DNA from: Shimia_B sp038525525 | GTDB taxonomy: Bacteria > Pseudomonadota > Alphaproteobacteria > Rhodobacterales > Rhodobacteraceae | Direction: 5' to 3' | Assembly: GCA_038525525.1 (NCBI GenBank) | Contig: JBCBHO010000001.1 | Span: 124,001-188,000 of the forward strand | DNA: 64,000 nucleotides | Part shown: piece by piece, positions 35,053-43,210 of the stretch | Layout of the letters: each line of letters starts with the position of its first letter | Numbering within the stretch: position 1 is the stretch's first letter | The notes under the pieces: generated by a model | Database searches by the model: none | Seen by the model: only the letters and a program-made list of their open reading frames with translations | Told to the model about the DNA's origin: nothing | Made by a program: the position numbers and the translations under genes

Positions 35053-36846
35053 CTACTTCGCCCCGATGCGGACGAGGTCCCCGTCGAAGGTCGGGATGGA
35101 CATGACGAAGTCATCGGTCGGATAGCACAGGGCTTGTTCCTCAAGCATTCCGATGGCGATGGCCTCGCCCATGCGCAAGCTGTCGTAATAGTCGGAGAAG
35201 TAGTGCACCCCGGCCATGTTGCGCCCGATGGAGATGTTGGCGGCGAGCTTGTTGAGCTCCCCTTCCAGCGTGAGCGGGCACGGGCTCGCGCATCGCTCCA
35301 GCGCCTCGCCCTTGTCCACGGTCTGGAAATGGATCGCCTCTTCGATGTCATGGAAAAAGCCGATGCGCCCGGCGCTGCATTTGTCGTCGGTCTTCTTCGT
35401 GCCGAGCACCGCGCCGGTGTCGAAATAGGCCTTCACGATGGTCGTGCAGGCCCCGGCGACGGTGGCATGGCCCGCGCCGTAGGTCGGGTGCATGGGCGAG
35501 CCCTCCGCGAAGGCCATCGGCAGAAGCGCGGTGGCCTCTCCACAGGTCTTCTTGTTGAAGTCTTTGACCGCGTGCACCGTCTCCTTCATCTGCTCGTGGA
35601 GCTTCTCGAAGGCCCCGCAGGTGGCCGGAAACGCCGCGTCGATCTCGGACGCGCGATGTACGCGACCAGCAAGAGCTTCGGGGCGCAAGCGCAGGTGATT
35701 GTTGAACTTCTGGTATCGCACGGCCTTGAGCGCCCGCGTCGCCACCTCCGTCACCAGCGTCAGGATGTGCGGCCCGCCATAGAGCGCGAAGCCCCCGGCA
35801 TTCTGCGGCACCCGGGCATTGGTGATGGGATTGAACATGTCCCGCATGCCGGAAAGCTTGGCAAAGCCCGGATCGAAGGGCGCGCCGTGCCCGAGAAGGA
35901 TCAGCGTCGCGTTCAGGTAGGCCTGGTAGAGCGCGTCGTAGTGCACGTAGGTCGCGAGATCCCGCGGTGTGCAGATGAAGCGCGGCGCGTCCTGGAAGTT
36001 CTGCCCCGCGGAACAGGGCTTGTTGTTCTTGCCCTTGCCGGCGGAGTTCACGTCGAACCCTTGCTGGACGTCGAGCCAATCCTGCCAGAGCTGCATGTGA
36101 TCCTGGCCGGGGATGGCCACGGGCACCCGCTGGTCAATCCGCTGCGCGCCGTAGGACACGAAGCCATCGGCCACAGACGACCCGGCGAGGGTATCGTTGC
36201 CCATGACCATGAACTGCGACAGGTAGGGGCCCAGCTCGCAACCAGGGCTCGAGCCGCGGAAGACCGTCTGCCGGGTGAGCTGCCCACCTTCATTGGCGCG
36301 CGCACGTCCTGGGAATGCGTCGGTCACGTAATCCATGCCATTCAGGCGGCCGAGCGCGGCGTCGATGTCGGCCTCCCCGGCCCCGCCGCCCGCGTCAAAG
36401 CTCGTCAGGGGCACATCGCGCAGGAGCGCGATTTCGTAGACTTCGGCCATCTCGAAGGCCAGCTCGTCCGAACAAAGCTCCGGCGCCGGCGGCATCGTGA
36501 CCGCCTGGGCATCGGGGCCCTGCAGATCGTAGGCGACCCCGGCCGTGGGCGCTTCCCACTTCCGGCGGCCGCATTCGGGATCGGTGGGTACGGGCACGCG
36601 AGAAGTGAAGGGCTCCACCCAGCCTTCATCGATGCAGGTGCGGAACGCATCGAAATGCGTGGGATCGACGACGAGGCCTGTCGTGGCATCATGATCGAGG
36701 CCCTTGGTGAAGCACATGGCGTAGTGGGCGGATGCGTAGCGCTGCTCATCACGGTTGGCTTTATGGGGGGGATGGTGCCTGTTCTTGGCCGCATTGGCGG
36801 CTTCCACACGCACGCGATAGGCGGATTCAATCCGGTCCTTGGGCAT
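35053..36846 (-). CDS. Vanadium-dependent haloperoxidase (bromoperoxidase type)
   Basis: The 597-residue protein belongs to the vanadate haloperoxidase branch of the PAP2 superfamily, which uses hydrogen peroxide to oxidise halides to hypohalous acid. By pattern, the vanadate ligands of Corallina bromoperoxidase map as Lys380 and Arg388 (KFNNHLRLRPEA), Gly459 and His460 (HPTYGAGHA), and Arg542 and His548 (GRNMAGVHYF). The bromoperoxidase-type second histidine is His453. The Ser that normally precedes Gly is Ala458 here. The length and spacing agree with algal and cyanobacterial enzymes. There is no signal peptide. GGAG lies about 7 nt before ATG 36846. It stands alone between two terminators. 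Confidence 0.9.
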   Translation of the reverse strand: MPKDRIESAYRVRVEAANAAKNRHHPPHKANRDEQRYASAHYAMCFTKGLDHDATTGLVVDPTHFDAFRTCIDEGWVEPFTSRVPVPTDPECGRRKWEAPTAGVAYDLQGPDAQAVTMPPAPELCSDELAFEMAEVYEIALLRDVPLTSFDAGGGAGEADIDAALGRLNGMDYVTDAFPGRARANEGGQLTRQTVFRGSSPGCELGPYLSQFMVMGNDTLAGSSVADGFVSYGAQRIDQRVPVAIPGQDHMQLWQDWLDVQQGFDVNSAGKGKNNKPCSAGQNFQDAPRFICTPRDLATYVHYDALYQAYLNATLILLGHGAPFDPGFAKLSGMRDMFNPITNARVPQNAGGFALYGGPHILTLVTEVATRALKAVRYQKFNNHLRLRPEALAGRVHRASEIDAAFPATCGAFEKLHEQMKETVHAVKDFNKKTCGEATALLPMAFAEGSPMHPTYGAGHATVAGACTTIVKAYFDTGAVLGTKKTDDKCSAGRIGFFHDIEEAIHFQTVDKGEALERCASPCPLTLEGELNKLAANISIGRNMAGVHYFSDYYDSLRMGEAIAIGMLEEQALCYPTDDFVMSIPTFDGDLVRIGAK

Positions 36847-36889
36847 GACTTTTCTCCAAAATGAGTTCGTCTAAAAATGTGATCGCGGC

Positions 36890-36929
36890 AAAAAAAGCGC
36901 CGCGCAGACAGCATGCCTGCGCGGCGCTT
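36890..36929 (-). terminator. Intrinsic terminator of the dienoyl-CoA reductase-like gene
   Basis: Arms AAGCGCCGCGCAG (36895-36907) and CTGCGCGGCGCTT (36917-36929) form a perfect 13-bp stem with a 9-nt loop. Reading the minus strand it ends in a run of seven T. It lies about 70 nt after the stop of the gene at 36999-37787 and only about 45 nt before the haloperoxidase start. Confidence 0.9.
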
Positions 36930-36998
36930 GACGTGGAAGTCAGGAAAACCTGAGGTTGTGATTTCAGGCGGAATTCAGCCTAAGGCAGAAAATTTTCC

Positions 36999-37787
36999 TT
37001 ACATTCCCATGAGTTGGTCGATGCGCGCCCCGGCGATGGACCAGCCGCCATCGGCTCCGATGATCGAGCCGGAGACGTAGCGACCGGCCTCGGATCCGAG
37101 GAAAAGGCAAACCTCTGCCACGTCATCGGGCGTGCCCATGCGGTTCATCGGCACCGATTTCTTTACCGCCGCCTTCATCTTTTCACCCGGCGCGAGGCGC
37201 TCCATGCCCTCGGTTCCCTCGATGGGACCGGGGATCACGGAGTTCACGCGGATGCCCTCCGCGCCCCATTCGATGGCGAGGCATTTGGTGATCATGTCGA
37301 CACCGGCCTTGGCTGCGCAGACATGGATCTGGAACGGCATCGCCTGCACCGCCTGCGGCGCGGAGATGTTGATGATCGCAGACGGCCGCGCGAGGTGCTG
37401 ATGGGCCGCGCGCATCACGTGGAAGGTCCCGATGAGGTCGATGTCGACCACGGATTTGAAGCCGTTCGGAGAAAGGCCCACGGCGGGGGCCGGGAAGTTG
37501 CCAGCAGCACCGGAGACGAGGACGTCGATCTTGCCCGCAGCCTCTTCGAAGGCAGCAAAACCCGCGGCGACGTCATCGTAGTTGCGCACGTCGTAGGCAT
37601 AGCCCAGCGCGCCATCGCCGAGCTTGGCCACGGCCGCGTCGACCTTGTCCTGCTTGCGGGAGGCGACGGCCACGCGCGCGCCTGCCGCGGCATAGGCCTC
37701 GGCGATGCCGAGATTGATCCCTGACGTGCCGCCGACGACGAAGACGTTCTTGCCGGTGAAATCGAATGTGGCTTTCGCGTCTGCCAT
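36999..37787 (-). CDS. SDR oxidoreductase, 2,4-dienoyl-CoA reductase-like
   Basis: The 262-residue short-chain dehydrogenase has the NADP(H)-binding motif FVVGGTSGINLGIA and SGAAGNFPAPA. The usual catalytic Tyr of YxxxK is Val156 here, while Lys160 is kept (HVCAAKAGVDMITK). That loss, plus LAIEWGAEGIRVNSVIPGPI and GTEGMERL, is the pattern of peroxisomal-type 2,4-dienoyl-CoA reductases, which handle double bonds of unsaturated fatty acids during beta-oxidation. GGAGG precedes ATG 37787. A palindrome lies just upstream and a strong terminator follows, so it is a self-contained unit. Confidence 0.8.
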   Translation of the reverse strand: MADAKATFDFTGKNVFVVGGTSGINLGIAEAYAAAGARVAVASRKQDKVDAAVAKLGDGALGYAYDVRNYDDVAAGFAAFEEAAGKIDVLVSGAAGNFPAPAVGLSPNGFKSVVDIDLIGTFHVMRAAHQHLARPSAIINISAPQAVQAMPFQIHVCAAKAGVDMITKCLAIEWGAEGIRVNSVIPGPIEGTEGMERLAPGEKMKAAVKKSVPMNRMGTPDDVAEVCLFLGSEAGRYVSGSIIGADGGWSIAGARIDQLMGM

Positions 37788-37800
37788 GGTGTCCTCCCGA

Positions 37801-37820
37801 AATTGACCTGCGCGTCAATT
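37801..37820. promoter_or_regulatory. Palindromic operator-like site before the dienoyl-CoA reductase-like gene
   Basis: Perfect arms AATTGAC (37801-37807) and GTCAATT (37814-37820) with a 6-nt spacer lie 13 nt from the start codon of the SDR gene at 37787, ahead of its ribosome binding site. The half-site TTGAC and the 20-bp size suit a dimeric repressor of the TetR or GntR type. Which regulator binds is unknown; it could also form a short hairpin in the leader. Confidence 0.5.
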
Positions 37821-37857
37821 AGCCGGGGCCCCTGCCCCAAGCCAGCGCGCCGTTGCG

Positions 37858-38610
37858 TCAGACGCTGCCGGCCTCGACGAAGAAGTTCGACGCCGTGCAG
37901 GCACTTGCGGCGTCCGAGGCGAGGAACATCACCATCTCTGCCACCTCGGAAGGCTGGATCGGGTCGGGCGTGCACTGGTTGGCGAGATGCGCCTTCAGCG
38001 CGTCCTCCGTGACCCAGAGCTCTTTTTGCCGGTCCGTCATGATCCAGCCCGGCACCACGGTGTTCACCCGGATGCGGTGTGGCCCCAGATCGCGGGCAAA
38101 GCTTCGCGTCATACCGTGCACGGCGGCCTTCGAGGTCGTGTAGACGGGCATGCCGCCAGAGCTCTCCCACCAGCTGTTGGAGCCCATGTTGACGATGGAG
38201 CCGCCCCGCCCGGCCTCGATCATCGCGGGCGCGCAGGCCTGCGTGGCGAAGAACATGTGGCGCAGGTTCGCAGCGATGCGCTCGTCGTAATATTCCTCCG
38301 TCACCGTCTCCCAGCCGTGGCGATCGTCCCGCGCGGCGTTGTTGACGAGCACCTTCGGGGGCCCGAGACGCGCGATGAGATTGGCGAAGGCGCGCTTGAG
38401 GGCGGCGATGTCGCGGAGATCGGCCACCTCGTAGGCGGCGCCCGTTTCCTCGGCCCGTGCGGCGGCCCCGTCGGCGTCGAAATCGACGAAACCGACACGT
38501 GCGTCCTGCTGGGTGAACCCGCGCACGATGTCAGCGCCGATGCCCGACGCGCCGCCCGTGAGCAGCACGGTCTGGCCCACGAGGCTGGGATAGTTGGCTC
38601 TGATTTCCAT
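37858..38610 (-). CDS. SDR family oxidoreductase
   Basis: The 250-residue classical SDR has LLTGGASGIGADIVRGF (cofactor site), NNAARD, SMxSN-like NMGSNSWWESSG, the catalytic Tyr and Lys in YTTSKAAVHGMTRSFA, and RVNTVVPGWI. FVDFD after the second strand suggests NAD(H) preference because of the acidic residue. The substrate, perhaps a sugar or hydroxy acid, is not determinable. It lies 70 nt upstream of the dienoyl-CoA reductase-like gene on the same strand. Confidence 0.88.
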   Translation of the reverse strand: MEIRANYPSLVGQTVLLTGGASGIGADIVRGFTQQDARVGFVDFDADGAAARAEETGAAYEVADLRDIAALKRAFANLIARLGPPKVLVNNAARDDRHGWETVTEEYYDERIAANLRHMFFATQACAPAMIEAGRGGSIVNMGSNSWWESSGGMPVYTTSKAAVHGMTRSFARDLGPHRIRVNTVVPGWIMTDRQKELWVTEDALKAHLANQCTPDPIQPSEVAEMVMFLASDAASACTASNFFVEAGSV

Positions 38611-38671
38611 GGGGGCTCCTTCGCGTCGATTGCCGCAGAGCTAAAGGAGCGCCCCGAGAATGCAAGCGAGA

Positions 38672-39670
38672 CTAGGAGCCGAGCATCCACGTCCCGTCGG
38701 GCCAGAACGCATGGTAGGCAAAGGCGAACATCACGTCGTGGGAGAGGTTTTCGCCGGTCTCGGCATCGAAGACGCGCACCGTGCCCACGTCTCGGCTCTC
38801 GGCGATGGAGCGGGCATCAAGCGCCGAGGCCTGCCCCGCGCGCCATGTCATGCGGATTCCGGCCTCCACGATCTCGCCCTCCTCGGAGAGCCGCGTCAGC
38901 GGCCAGGCGCGATCGCCCACGCGCACAACCCGCACGAGCGGGTTGATGCCGTGCGGCGGGTTCTCGCCGTTGTAGAGGAAGGGCCTGCTCGAGCTGTCGT
39001 AGTTGACGTAGGGGTTCTGGCCGTAGGGCCGGTTGAAGCCCGTGGGCCGCATCATGACGGCGCCCTCGGGATTGCGCTCCCGGAATTCGGCCCAGCTTTC
39101 CATCCAGGTCGGCAGCGTTTCGAGCTCCACCCCCGTCAGCTCCCCCACGATGCCTTCGCCCACGGCTTGCTGCCACCAGCTCTGGGTCTGGCGGTCATAC
39201 ATGATCATGTCGGAATTGCGGAGCTTGCCGGAGACACCGAATTCGAGCACGCGGCCCGCCACGCGCCGGTCGAAAGTGATGCCGGAATTGCAGAGCGGGC
39301 AGAAGGTGACGGCGATGGGGATGCCGGCCACCTCGTCATTCACGATCTCGTGCCAGGTGAGGTATCGGATGGGATACGCCCGGGGAACCGCGCCTTCGAT
39401 CTCCACGGTGATGACAGGCTCCCGGTCGCCGATCTCGGTCTCGTCCGCGACGGACTGGAAGTTCGGGTTCTCTATGGAGGGGATGCCGTCTTTCGGTGGC
39501 CCGCCGGACATCACTTCTGTCCAGCTCTCGAGCGTATTGGTGGAGAAATCGGTGTCGCCCCACTCCACCGACCAGAACTGCGGGGCCGCCTCGGCCGGGG
39601 CTTGCGCCAGGAGCGGTTGAGGCAAGATTGGGAGGAACGCGAGCGCGAGCGCGCGGAGCATGCGGGGCAT
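38672..39670 (-). CDS. DUF3179 domain-containing periplasmic protein
   Basis: The 332-residue protein has a signal peptide (MPRMLRALALAFLPILPQPLLAQ) and the DUF3179 domain, recognised by RYLTWHEIVNDEVAGIPIAV, FCPLCNSGITFDR, GKLRNSDMIMYDRQTQSWW and QAVGEGIVGEL. The CPLC pair could bind a metal or form a disulfide. The function of the family is unknown; it is common in marine bacteria and archaea. A hairpin that covers its ribosome binding site precedes it (39677-39698). Confidence 0.88.
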   Translation of the reverse strand: MPRMLRALALAFLPILPQPLLAQAPAEAAPQFWSVEWGDTDFSTNTLESWTEVMSGGPPKDGIPSIENPNFQSVADETEIGDREPVITVEIEGAVPRAYPIRYLTWHEIVNDEVAGIPIAVTFCPLCNSGITFDRRVAGRVLEFGVSGKLRNSDMIMYDRQTQSWWQQAVGEGIVGELTGVELETLPTWMESWAEFRERNPEGAVMMRPTGFNRPYGQNPYVNYDSSSRPFLYNGENPPHGINPLVRVVRVGDRAWPLTRLSEEGEIVEAGIRMTWRAGQASALDARSIAESRDVGTVRVFDAETGENLSHDVMFAFAYHAFWPDGTWMLGS

Positions 39671-39676
39671 CGGGGA

Positions 39677-39698
39677 TCTCCTCTGGTGTCAGAGGAGA
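39677..39698 (-). promoter_or_regulatory. Hairpin sequestering the ribosome binding site of the DUF3179 gene
   Basis: Arms TCTCCTCTG and CAGAGGAGA form a perfect 9-bp stem with a 4-nt loop. On the minus-strand mRNA the 3' arm contains the GGAG Shine-Dalgarno (39678-39681), 7 nt from the ATG at 39670. The structure would block initiation unless it is melted by temperature, a protein, a small RNA or a ligand. Confidence 0.6.
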
Positions 39699-39785
39699 AC
39701 TGACAGAATGTCGCGCCCCCGCATACCCCTCACACGCGCTTGTGACCCCATGGTGGCCCGGCCCAGCATCGCGCGCTGACCCCCT

Positions 39786-39809
39786 CAAAGGCGCTTTGAA
39801 GCGCCTTTG
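39786..39809 (-). terminator. Inverted repeat after the cyclophilin genes
   Basis: Perfect 11-nt arms CAAAGGCGCTT (39786-39796) and AAGCGCCTTTG (39799-39809) lie 10 nt beyond the stop of the periplasmic cyclophilin. No T-run follows apart from the TTT inside the stem, so it is a stabilising hairpin or weak terminator rather than a strong one. Confidence 0.5.
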
Positions 39810-39818
39810 GCGCGGAGG

Positions 39819-40367
39819 CTAGTCCGTGACACGAACGGCGGACATGTGGTCCGGTTCGCCCGTGACCTGAAGCGTGGAGCCGTCACCGCGCTTGATCCCG
39901 TCGAGCACGTCGAGGCCCGCCGTCACTTCGCCCACCACCGTGTACTGCCCGTTGAGGAAGTCTCCCTCGGCGAACATGATGAAGAACTGGCTGTTGGCGC
40001 TGTCGGGGCTCTGGCTGCGCGCCATGCCCACGGTGCCGCGCAGGAATGGCAGATCGGAGAACTCGGCGTCGATATTGCCGAGATCCGAGCCGCCTGTGCC
40101 CGCGCGCCGCGGGTCGCTGCCCACGGTGCCGAATTCGCCATCGCCCGTTTGGGCCATGAAGCCGTCGATGACGCGGTGAAAATACACGTCATTGTAGAAC
40201 CCCTGCTCGGCGAGCGCGGTGATCTGGGCCACGTGCTTGGGCGCGACCTCTTCGAATAGGTCGATGGCGATCGTGCCCTGCACGTGGGTGCCGTCGACGT
40301 CGATCTCGATCCCCGTGGCCGCGGCGGGCCCGGCGAGGAGGCTCAATGCGAGCGCGAGCCTACGCAT
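39819..40367 (-). CDS. Periplasmic cyclophilin-type peptidyl-prolyl isomerase
   Basis: The 182-residue protein has a signal peptide (MRRLALALSLLAGPAAATG) and a cyclophilin domain with DVYFHRVIDGFMAQTGD, MARSQSPDSANSQFFIMF and NGQYTVVGEVTAGLDVLD. It isomerises Xaa-Pro bonds during protein folding in the periplasm. I use ATG 40367, which overlaps the ppiB stop by 8 nt; an upstream TTG (40376) is less likely. The DxANSQFFI and FHRVIDGF motifs indicate that the active site is intact. Confidence 0.9.
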   Translation of the reverse strand: MRRLALALSLLAGPAAATGIEIDVDGTHVQGTIAIDLFEEVAPKHVAQITALAEQGFYNDVYFHRVIDGFMAQTGDGEFGTVGSDPRRAGTGGSDLGNIDAEFSDLPFLRGTVGMARSQSPDSANSQFFIMFAEGDFLNGQYTVVGEVTAGLDVLDGIKRGDGSTLQVTGEPDHMSAVRVTD

Positions 40368-40866
40368 CGGCAGCAACCTTGACCGAGATCATGCGGTCCG
40401 GGTTCATGGGCGGCTCGCCGCGCGTGATCGCGTCCACGTGCTCCATGCCCGCGATCACCTGCCCGTAGACCGTGTACTGGCCGTTGAGGAAATCGTTGTC
40501 TTTAAAATTGATGAAGAACTGCGAATTCGCACTGTTCGGGTTCTGGCTCCGTGCCGCGCCGAGCGAGCCTCGCGCATGGGGGACCTTGGAGAATTCGGCG
40601 GGCAGATCCGGCTTGTCGGAGCCGCCCGTGCCGGCCATGCGGATGTTGAAATCCTTCTCCATGTTGCCGTTGGCCACGTCGCCCGTCTGCGCCATGAACC
40701 CGTCGATGACCCGGTGGAACGCCACGTTGTCATAGGCGCCTTCGCGCGCCAGCTCCTTCATCCGCGCGACGTGCTCGGGCGCCACATCGGGCAGGAGCTC
40801 GATCGTGACGGTGCCGCCTTTCAGCTCCATGAGGATCGTGTTCTCGGGGTCTTTGATCTCGGCCAT
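40360..40866 (-). CDS. ppiB: Cytoplasmic cyclophilin-type peptidyl-prolyl isomerase
   Basis: The 168-residue cyclophilin has no signal peptide and the complete active site (NVAFHRVIDGFMAQTGDV, AARSQNPNSANSQFFINF, NGQYTVYGQVIAGMEHVD). It is the cytoplasmic partner of the secreted paralogue that follows with an 8-nt overlap. The AGGAGAG sequence precedes ATG 40866. The pair diverges from pgk by 115 nt. Confidence 0.93.
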   Translation of the reverse strand: MAEIKDPENTILMELKGGTVTIELLPDVAPEHVARMKELAREGAYDNVAFHRVIDGFMAQTGDVANGNMEKDFNIRMAGTGGSDKPDLPAEFSKVPHARGSLGAARSQNPNSANSQFFINFKDNDFLNGQYTVYGQVIAGMEHVDAITRGEPPMNPDRMISVKVAADA

Positions 40867-40981
40867 TTGGCTCTCCTTTATCTGTCGGCGCGGACCCTAG
40901 GGCGTGGGCCGGGGGAGGGAAAGGGGCCTTGATGTATTCGCCGGGATGGTCTGCTAACATTCCCGAAAGGGAGGACGCACC

Positions 40982-42154
40982 ATGGCCTGGAAAACGCTCG
41001 ACGAGATGGAGTTGGGGGGAAAGATCGTCCTGACCCGCGTGGACATCAACGTGCCCATGCAGGACGGCGTGGTGACGGATGCCACGCGCATCGAACGGAT
41101 CGTGCCGACGGTGCGCCATATCCTCGCGCAGGGGGGCACGCCGGTGCTTCTGGCGCATTTCGGGCGGCCCAAAGGCAAGCCCGATCCCACATTGTCCCTG
41201 CGCCAGCTCGTACCCGCTCTCACCGCGGCCCTCGGGGAGGAGGTGCTCTTCGTAGAACGGCCCAGCCGGGACTTCCTCGACGCCAATACGGGCCGGGTGA
41301 TCCTCGTGGAAAACACGCGCTTTGCGGACATGGAGGAGGCCAACGACCCGCGCATGGCGCAATTCATCGCCTCGCTGGGTGATGTCTATTGCAACGATGC
41401 CTTCTCGGCGGCGCACCGTGCCCATGCCTCGACAGAGGGAGTGGCGCATCACCTGCCCTCCTGCGCGGGCCGGCTCATGGAGGCCGAACTTAAGGCGCTG
41501 GAAGCGGCCCTCGGCAACCCGGAGCGCCCGGTCGTGGCCGTGGTGGGCGGTGCAAAGGTCTCCACGAAGCTCGATCTTCTGGGCAACCTCGTGCAGAAGG
41601 TCGATCACCTCGTCATCGGGGGTGGGATGGCCAATACCTTCCTCGCGGCCCAGGGCCTGGGCATCGGCAAAAGCCTCGCCGAGCACGACATGGCCCCGAC
41701 GGCGCGGGAGATCATGGCCAAAGCCGAGGCCGCGGGATGCACGATCCACCTGCCCGTCGACATCGTCGTCGCCCGCGCGTTCGAGGCGGGTGCTGCCAGC
41801 GAGACCCTGCCCGTTGATCACTGCCCCGAGGACGCGATGATCCTCGATGCCGGGCCCGAAACCGTGGCGAGACTGGGGGAGGTTTTCGCAGGCGCGAAGA
41901 CGCTGATCTGGAACGGCCCGCTCGGTGCCTTCGAGATCGCGCCGTTCGATGCGGCCACCAACGCGGCGGCGGAGGCCGCGGCGACGCTCACGGCCATGGG
42001 CAAGCTCACATCCGTGGCGGGCGGCGGGGATACCGTCAGTGCGCTGAACAAGGCCGGTGCGGCAGGGCGTTTCAGCTATGTCTCCACCGCGGGCGGCGCG
42101 TTCCTCGAATGGATGGAGGGTAAGACGCTGCCGGGCGTGGCCGCCCTCGGCTGA
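40982..42154 (+). CDS. pgk: Phosphoglycerate kinase
   Basis: The 390-residue enzyme makes ATP from 1,3-bisphosphoglycerate in glycolysis and runs in reverse in gluconeogenesis. It shows LTRVDINVPMQDG, LLAHFGRPKGKPDP, the phosphate-site Arg (RFADMEEANDPRMAQ), GGAKVSTKLDLL, and the C-terminal SVAGGGDTVSALNKAG with TAGGAFLEWMEGKTLPG. Length is normal. GGAGG lies 9 nt before ATG 40982. Adjacent to the aldolase gene on the same strand. Confidence 0.96.
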   Translation: MAWKTLDEMELGGKIVLTRVDINVPMQDGVVTDATRIERIVPTVRHILAQGGTPVLLAHFGRPKGKPDPTLSLRQLVPALTAALGEEVLFVERPSRDFLDANTGRVILVENTRFADMEEANDPRMAQFIASLGDVYCNDAFSAAHRAHASTEGVAHHLPSCAGRLMEAELKALEAALGNPERPVVAVVGGAKVSTKLDLLGNLVQKVDHLVIGGGMANTFLAAQGLGIGKSLAEHDMAPTAREIMAKAEAAGCTIHLPVDIVVARAFEAGAASETLPVDHCPEDAMILDAGPETVARLGEVFAGAKTLIWNGPLGAFEIAPFDAATNAAAEAAATLTAMGKLTSVAGGGDTVSALNKAGAAGRFSYVSTAGGAFLEWMEGKTLPGVAALG

Positions 42155-42177
42155 GCCCTGCCTGACCCCAAACCTCA

Positions 42178-42206
42178 TTGAATCTCAGCGCCCGGGGCTC
42201 TACTTC
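42178..42206 (+). promoter_or_regulatory. Possible sigma-70 promoter for the aldolase gene
   Basis: TTGAAT (42178-42183) and TACTTC (42201-42206) are separated by 17 nt and end 24 nt before the aldolase ATG. The -10 element is poor (TACTTC), so this is a suggestion only. Cotranscription with pgk is the alternative. Confidence 0.3.
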
Positions 42207-42229
42207 GCCTCGAACCCAAGGAGATCCCC

Positions 42230-43114
42230 ATGCCGAACGAGACCCAAGCCGCCAAGATCCGCGCCGGACAAGGCTTCATCGCAGCACTTGACCAGTCAGG
42301 GGGCTCGACGCCGAAGGCGCTGAAGGCCTACGGGATCGAAGAGGATGCGTTCAACGGCGACGAGGAGATGTTCGGCCTCATCCACGAGATGCGCACCCGG
42401 ATCGTCGACGCGCCCGCGTTCACCGGCGAAAAGGTCGTCGGCGCGATCCTCTTCGAGGACACCATGGACCGGCAGATGAACGGCAAGGACAGCGCGGCCT
42501 ATCTCTGGGAAGACCAAGGGGTCGTGCCGTTCCTGAAGGTGGATAAGGGGCTCGAGGCGGAGGCCGATGGCGTCCAGCTCATGAAGCCGATCCCGGATCT
42601 CGACGATCTTTGCGTACGCGCGGTCGAGAAAGGGGTGTTCGGGACGAAGATGCGCTCCGTCATCAACGCGGCCAACGCGGCCGGCATCGCGGCCATCGTG
42701 GAACAGCAATTCGCATTCGGCGCGCAGATCGCGGCCCACGGCCTTGTCCCGATCCTCGAGCCGGAGATCACGATCTCGATCCCCGACAAGGCGGAGGCGG
42801 AGGACATGCTGCGCACCGCGCTCCTCGCGCGGCTCGATCACGAGCTGTCCGAGATCATGCTGAAGCTCACGCTGCCCGAGACGCCCGGCTTCTACGCGCC
42901 GCTCATCGCCCACGACAAGGTCATGAGCGTCGTCGCCCTCTCGGGCGGCTACTCGCGTGACGAGGCCAATGCGCGGCTTTCGAAGAACAAGGGCATGATC
43001 GCGAGCTTCTCACGGGCGCTGACCGAGGGGCTGAGCGCCCAGCAGAACGACGAGGCCTTTAACACGACGATCGCTGACACGATCGACTCCATCTACCGCG
43101 CGTCCATCGCCTGA
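42230..43114 (+). CDS. Class I fructose-bisphosphate aldolase
   Basis: The 294-residue enzyme is the bacterial class I (Schiff-base, metal-independent) aldolase. It starts GQGFIAALDQSGGSTPKALK and contains VPFLKVDKGLEAEADG, GTKMRSVINAANAAG, VPILEPEITISIPDKAEAE and LSGGYSRDEANARLSKNKG, typical of this short bacterial type. It splits fructose 1,6-bisphosphate into triose phosphates. The ATG follows AAGGAGAT. It is placed between pgk and ftsB. Confidence 0.92.
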   Translation: MPNETQAAKIRAGQGFIAALDQSGGSTPKALKAYGIEEDAFNGDEEMFGLIHEMRTRIVDAPAFTGEKVVGAILFEDTMDRQMNGKDSAAYLWEDQGVVPFLKVDKGLEAEADGVQLMKPIPDLDDLCVRAVEKGVFGTKMRSVINAANAAGIAAIVEQQFAFGAQIAAHGLVPILEPEITISIPDKAEAEDMLRTALLARLDHELSEIMLKLTLPETPGFYAPLIAHDKVMSVVALSGGYSRDEANARLSKNKGMIASFSRALTEGLSAQQNDEAFNTTIADTIDSIYRASIA

Positions 43115-43147
43115 CAGATACCGTAAAGACTTGTGAGAAAGGGGATT

Positions 43148-43167
43148 CACAGGGCGAATCACCTGTG
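43148..43167. promoter_or_regulatory. Inverted repeat upstream of ftsB
   Basis: CACAGG (43148-43153) and CCTGTG (43162-43167) are separated by 8 nt and lie about 44 nt upstream of the ftsB start. It could be an operator or leader hairpin. Short arms, low confidence. Confidence 0.25.
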
Positions 43168-43210
43168 TCATTGTGTACTCAACGGCCCGAGAGAGGCCAA
43201 AGAGGCAGAC

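Noticed and set aside
38672..39670. DUF3179 protein as a photosynthesis or heme protein because of its CPLC motif
   Set aside because: The motif is FCPLCNSG, not CxxCH, and the domain pattern fits DUF3179.
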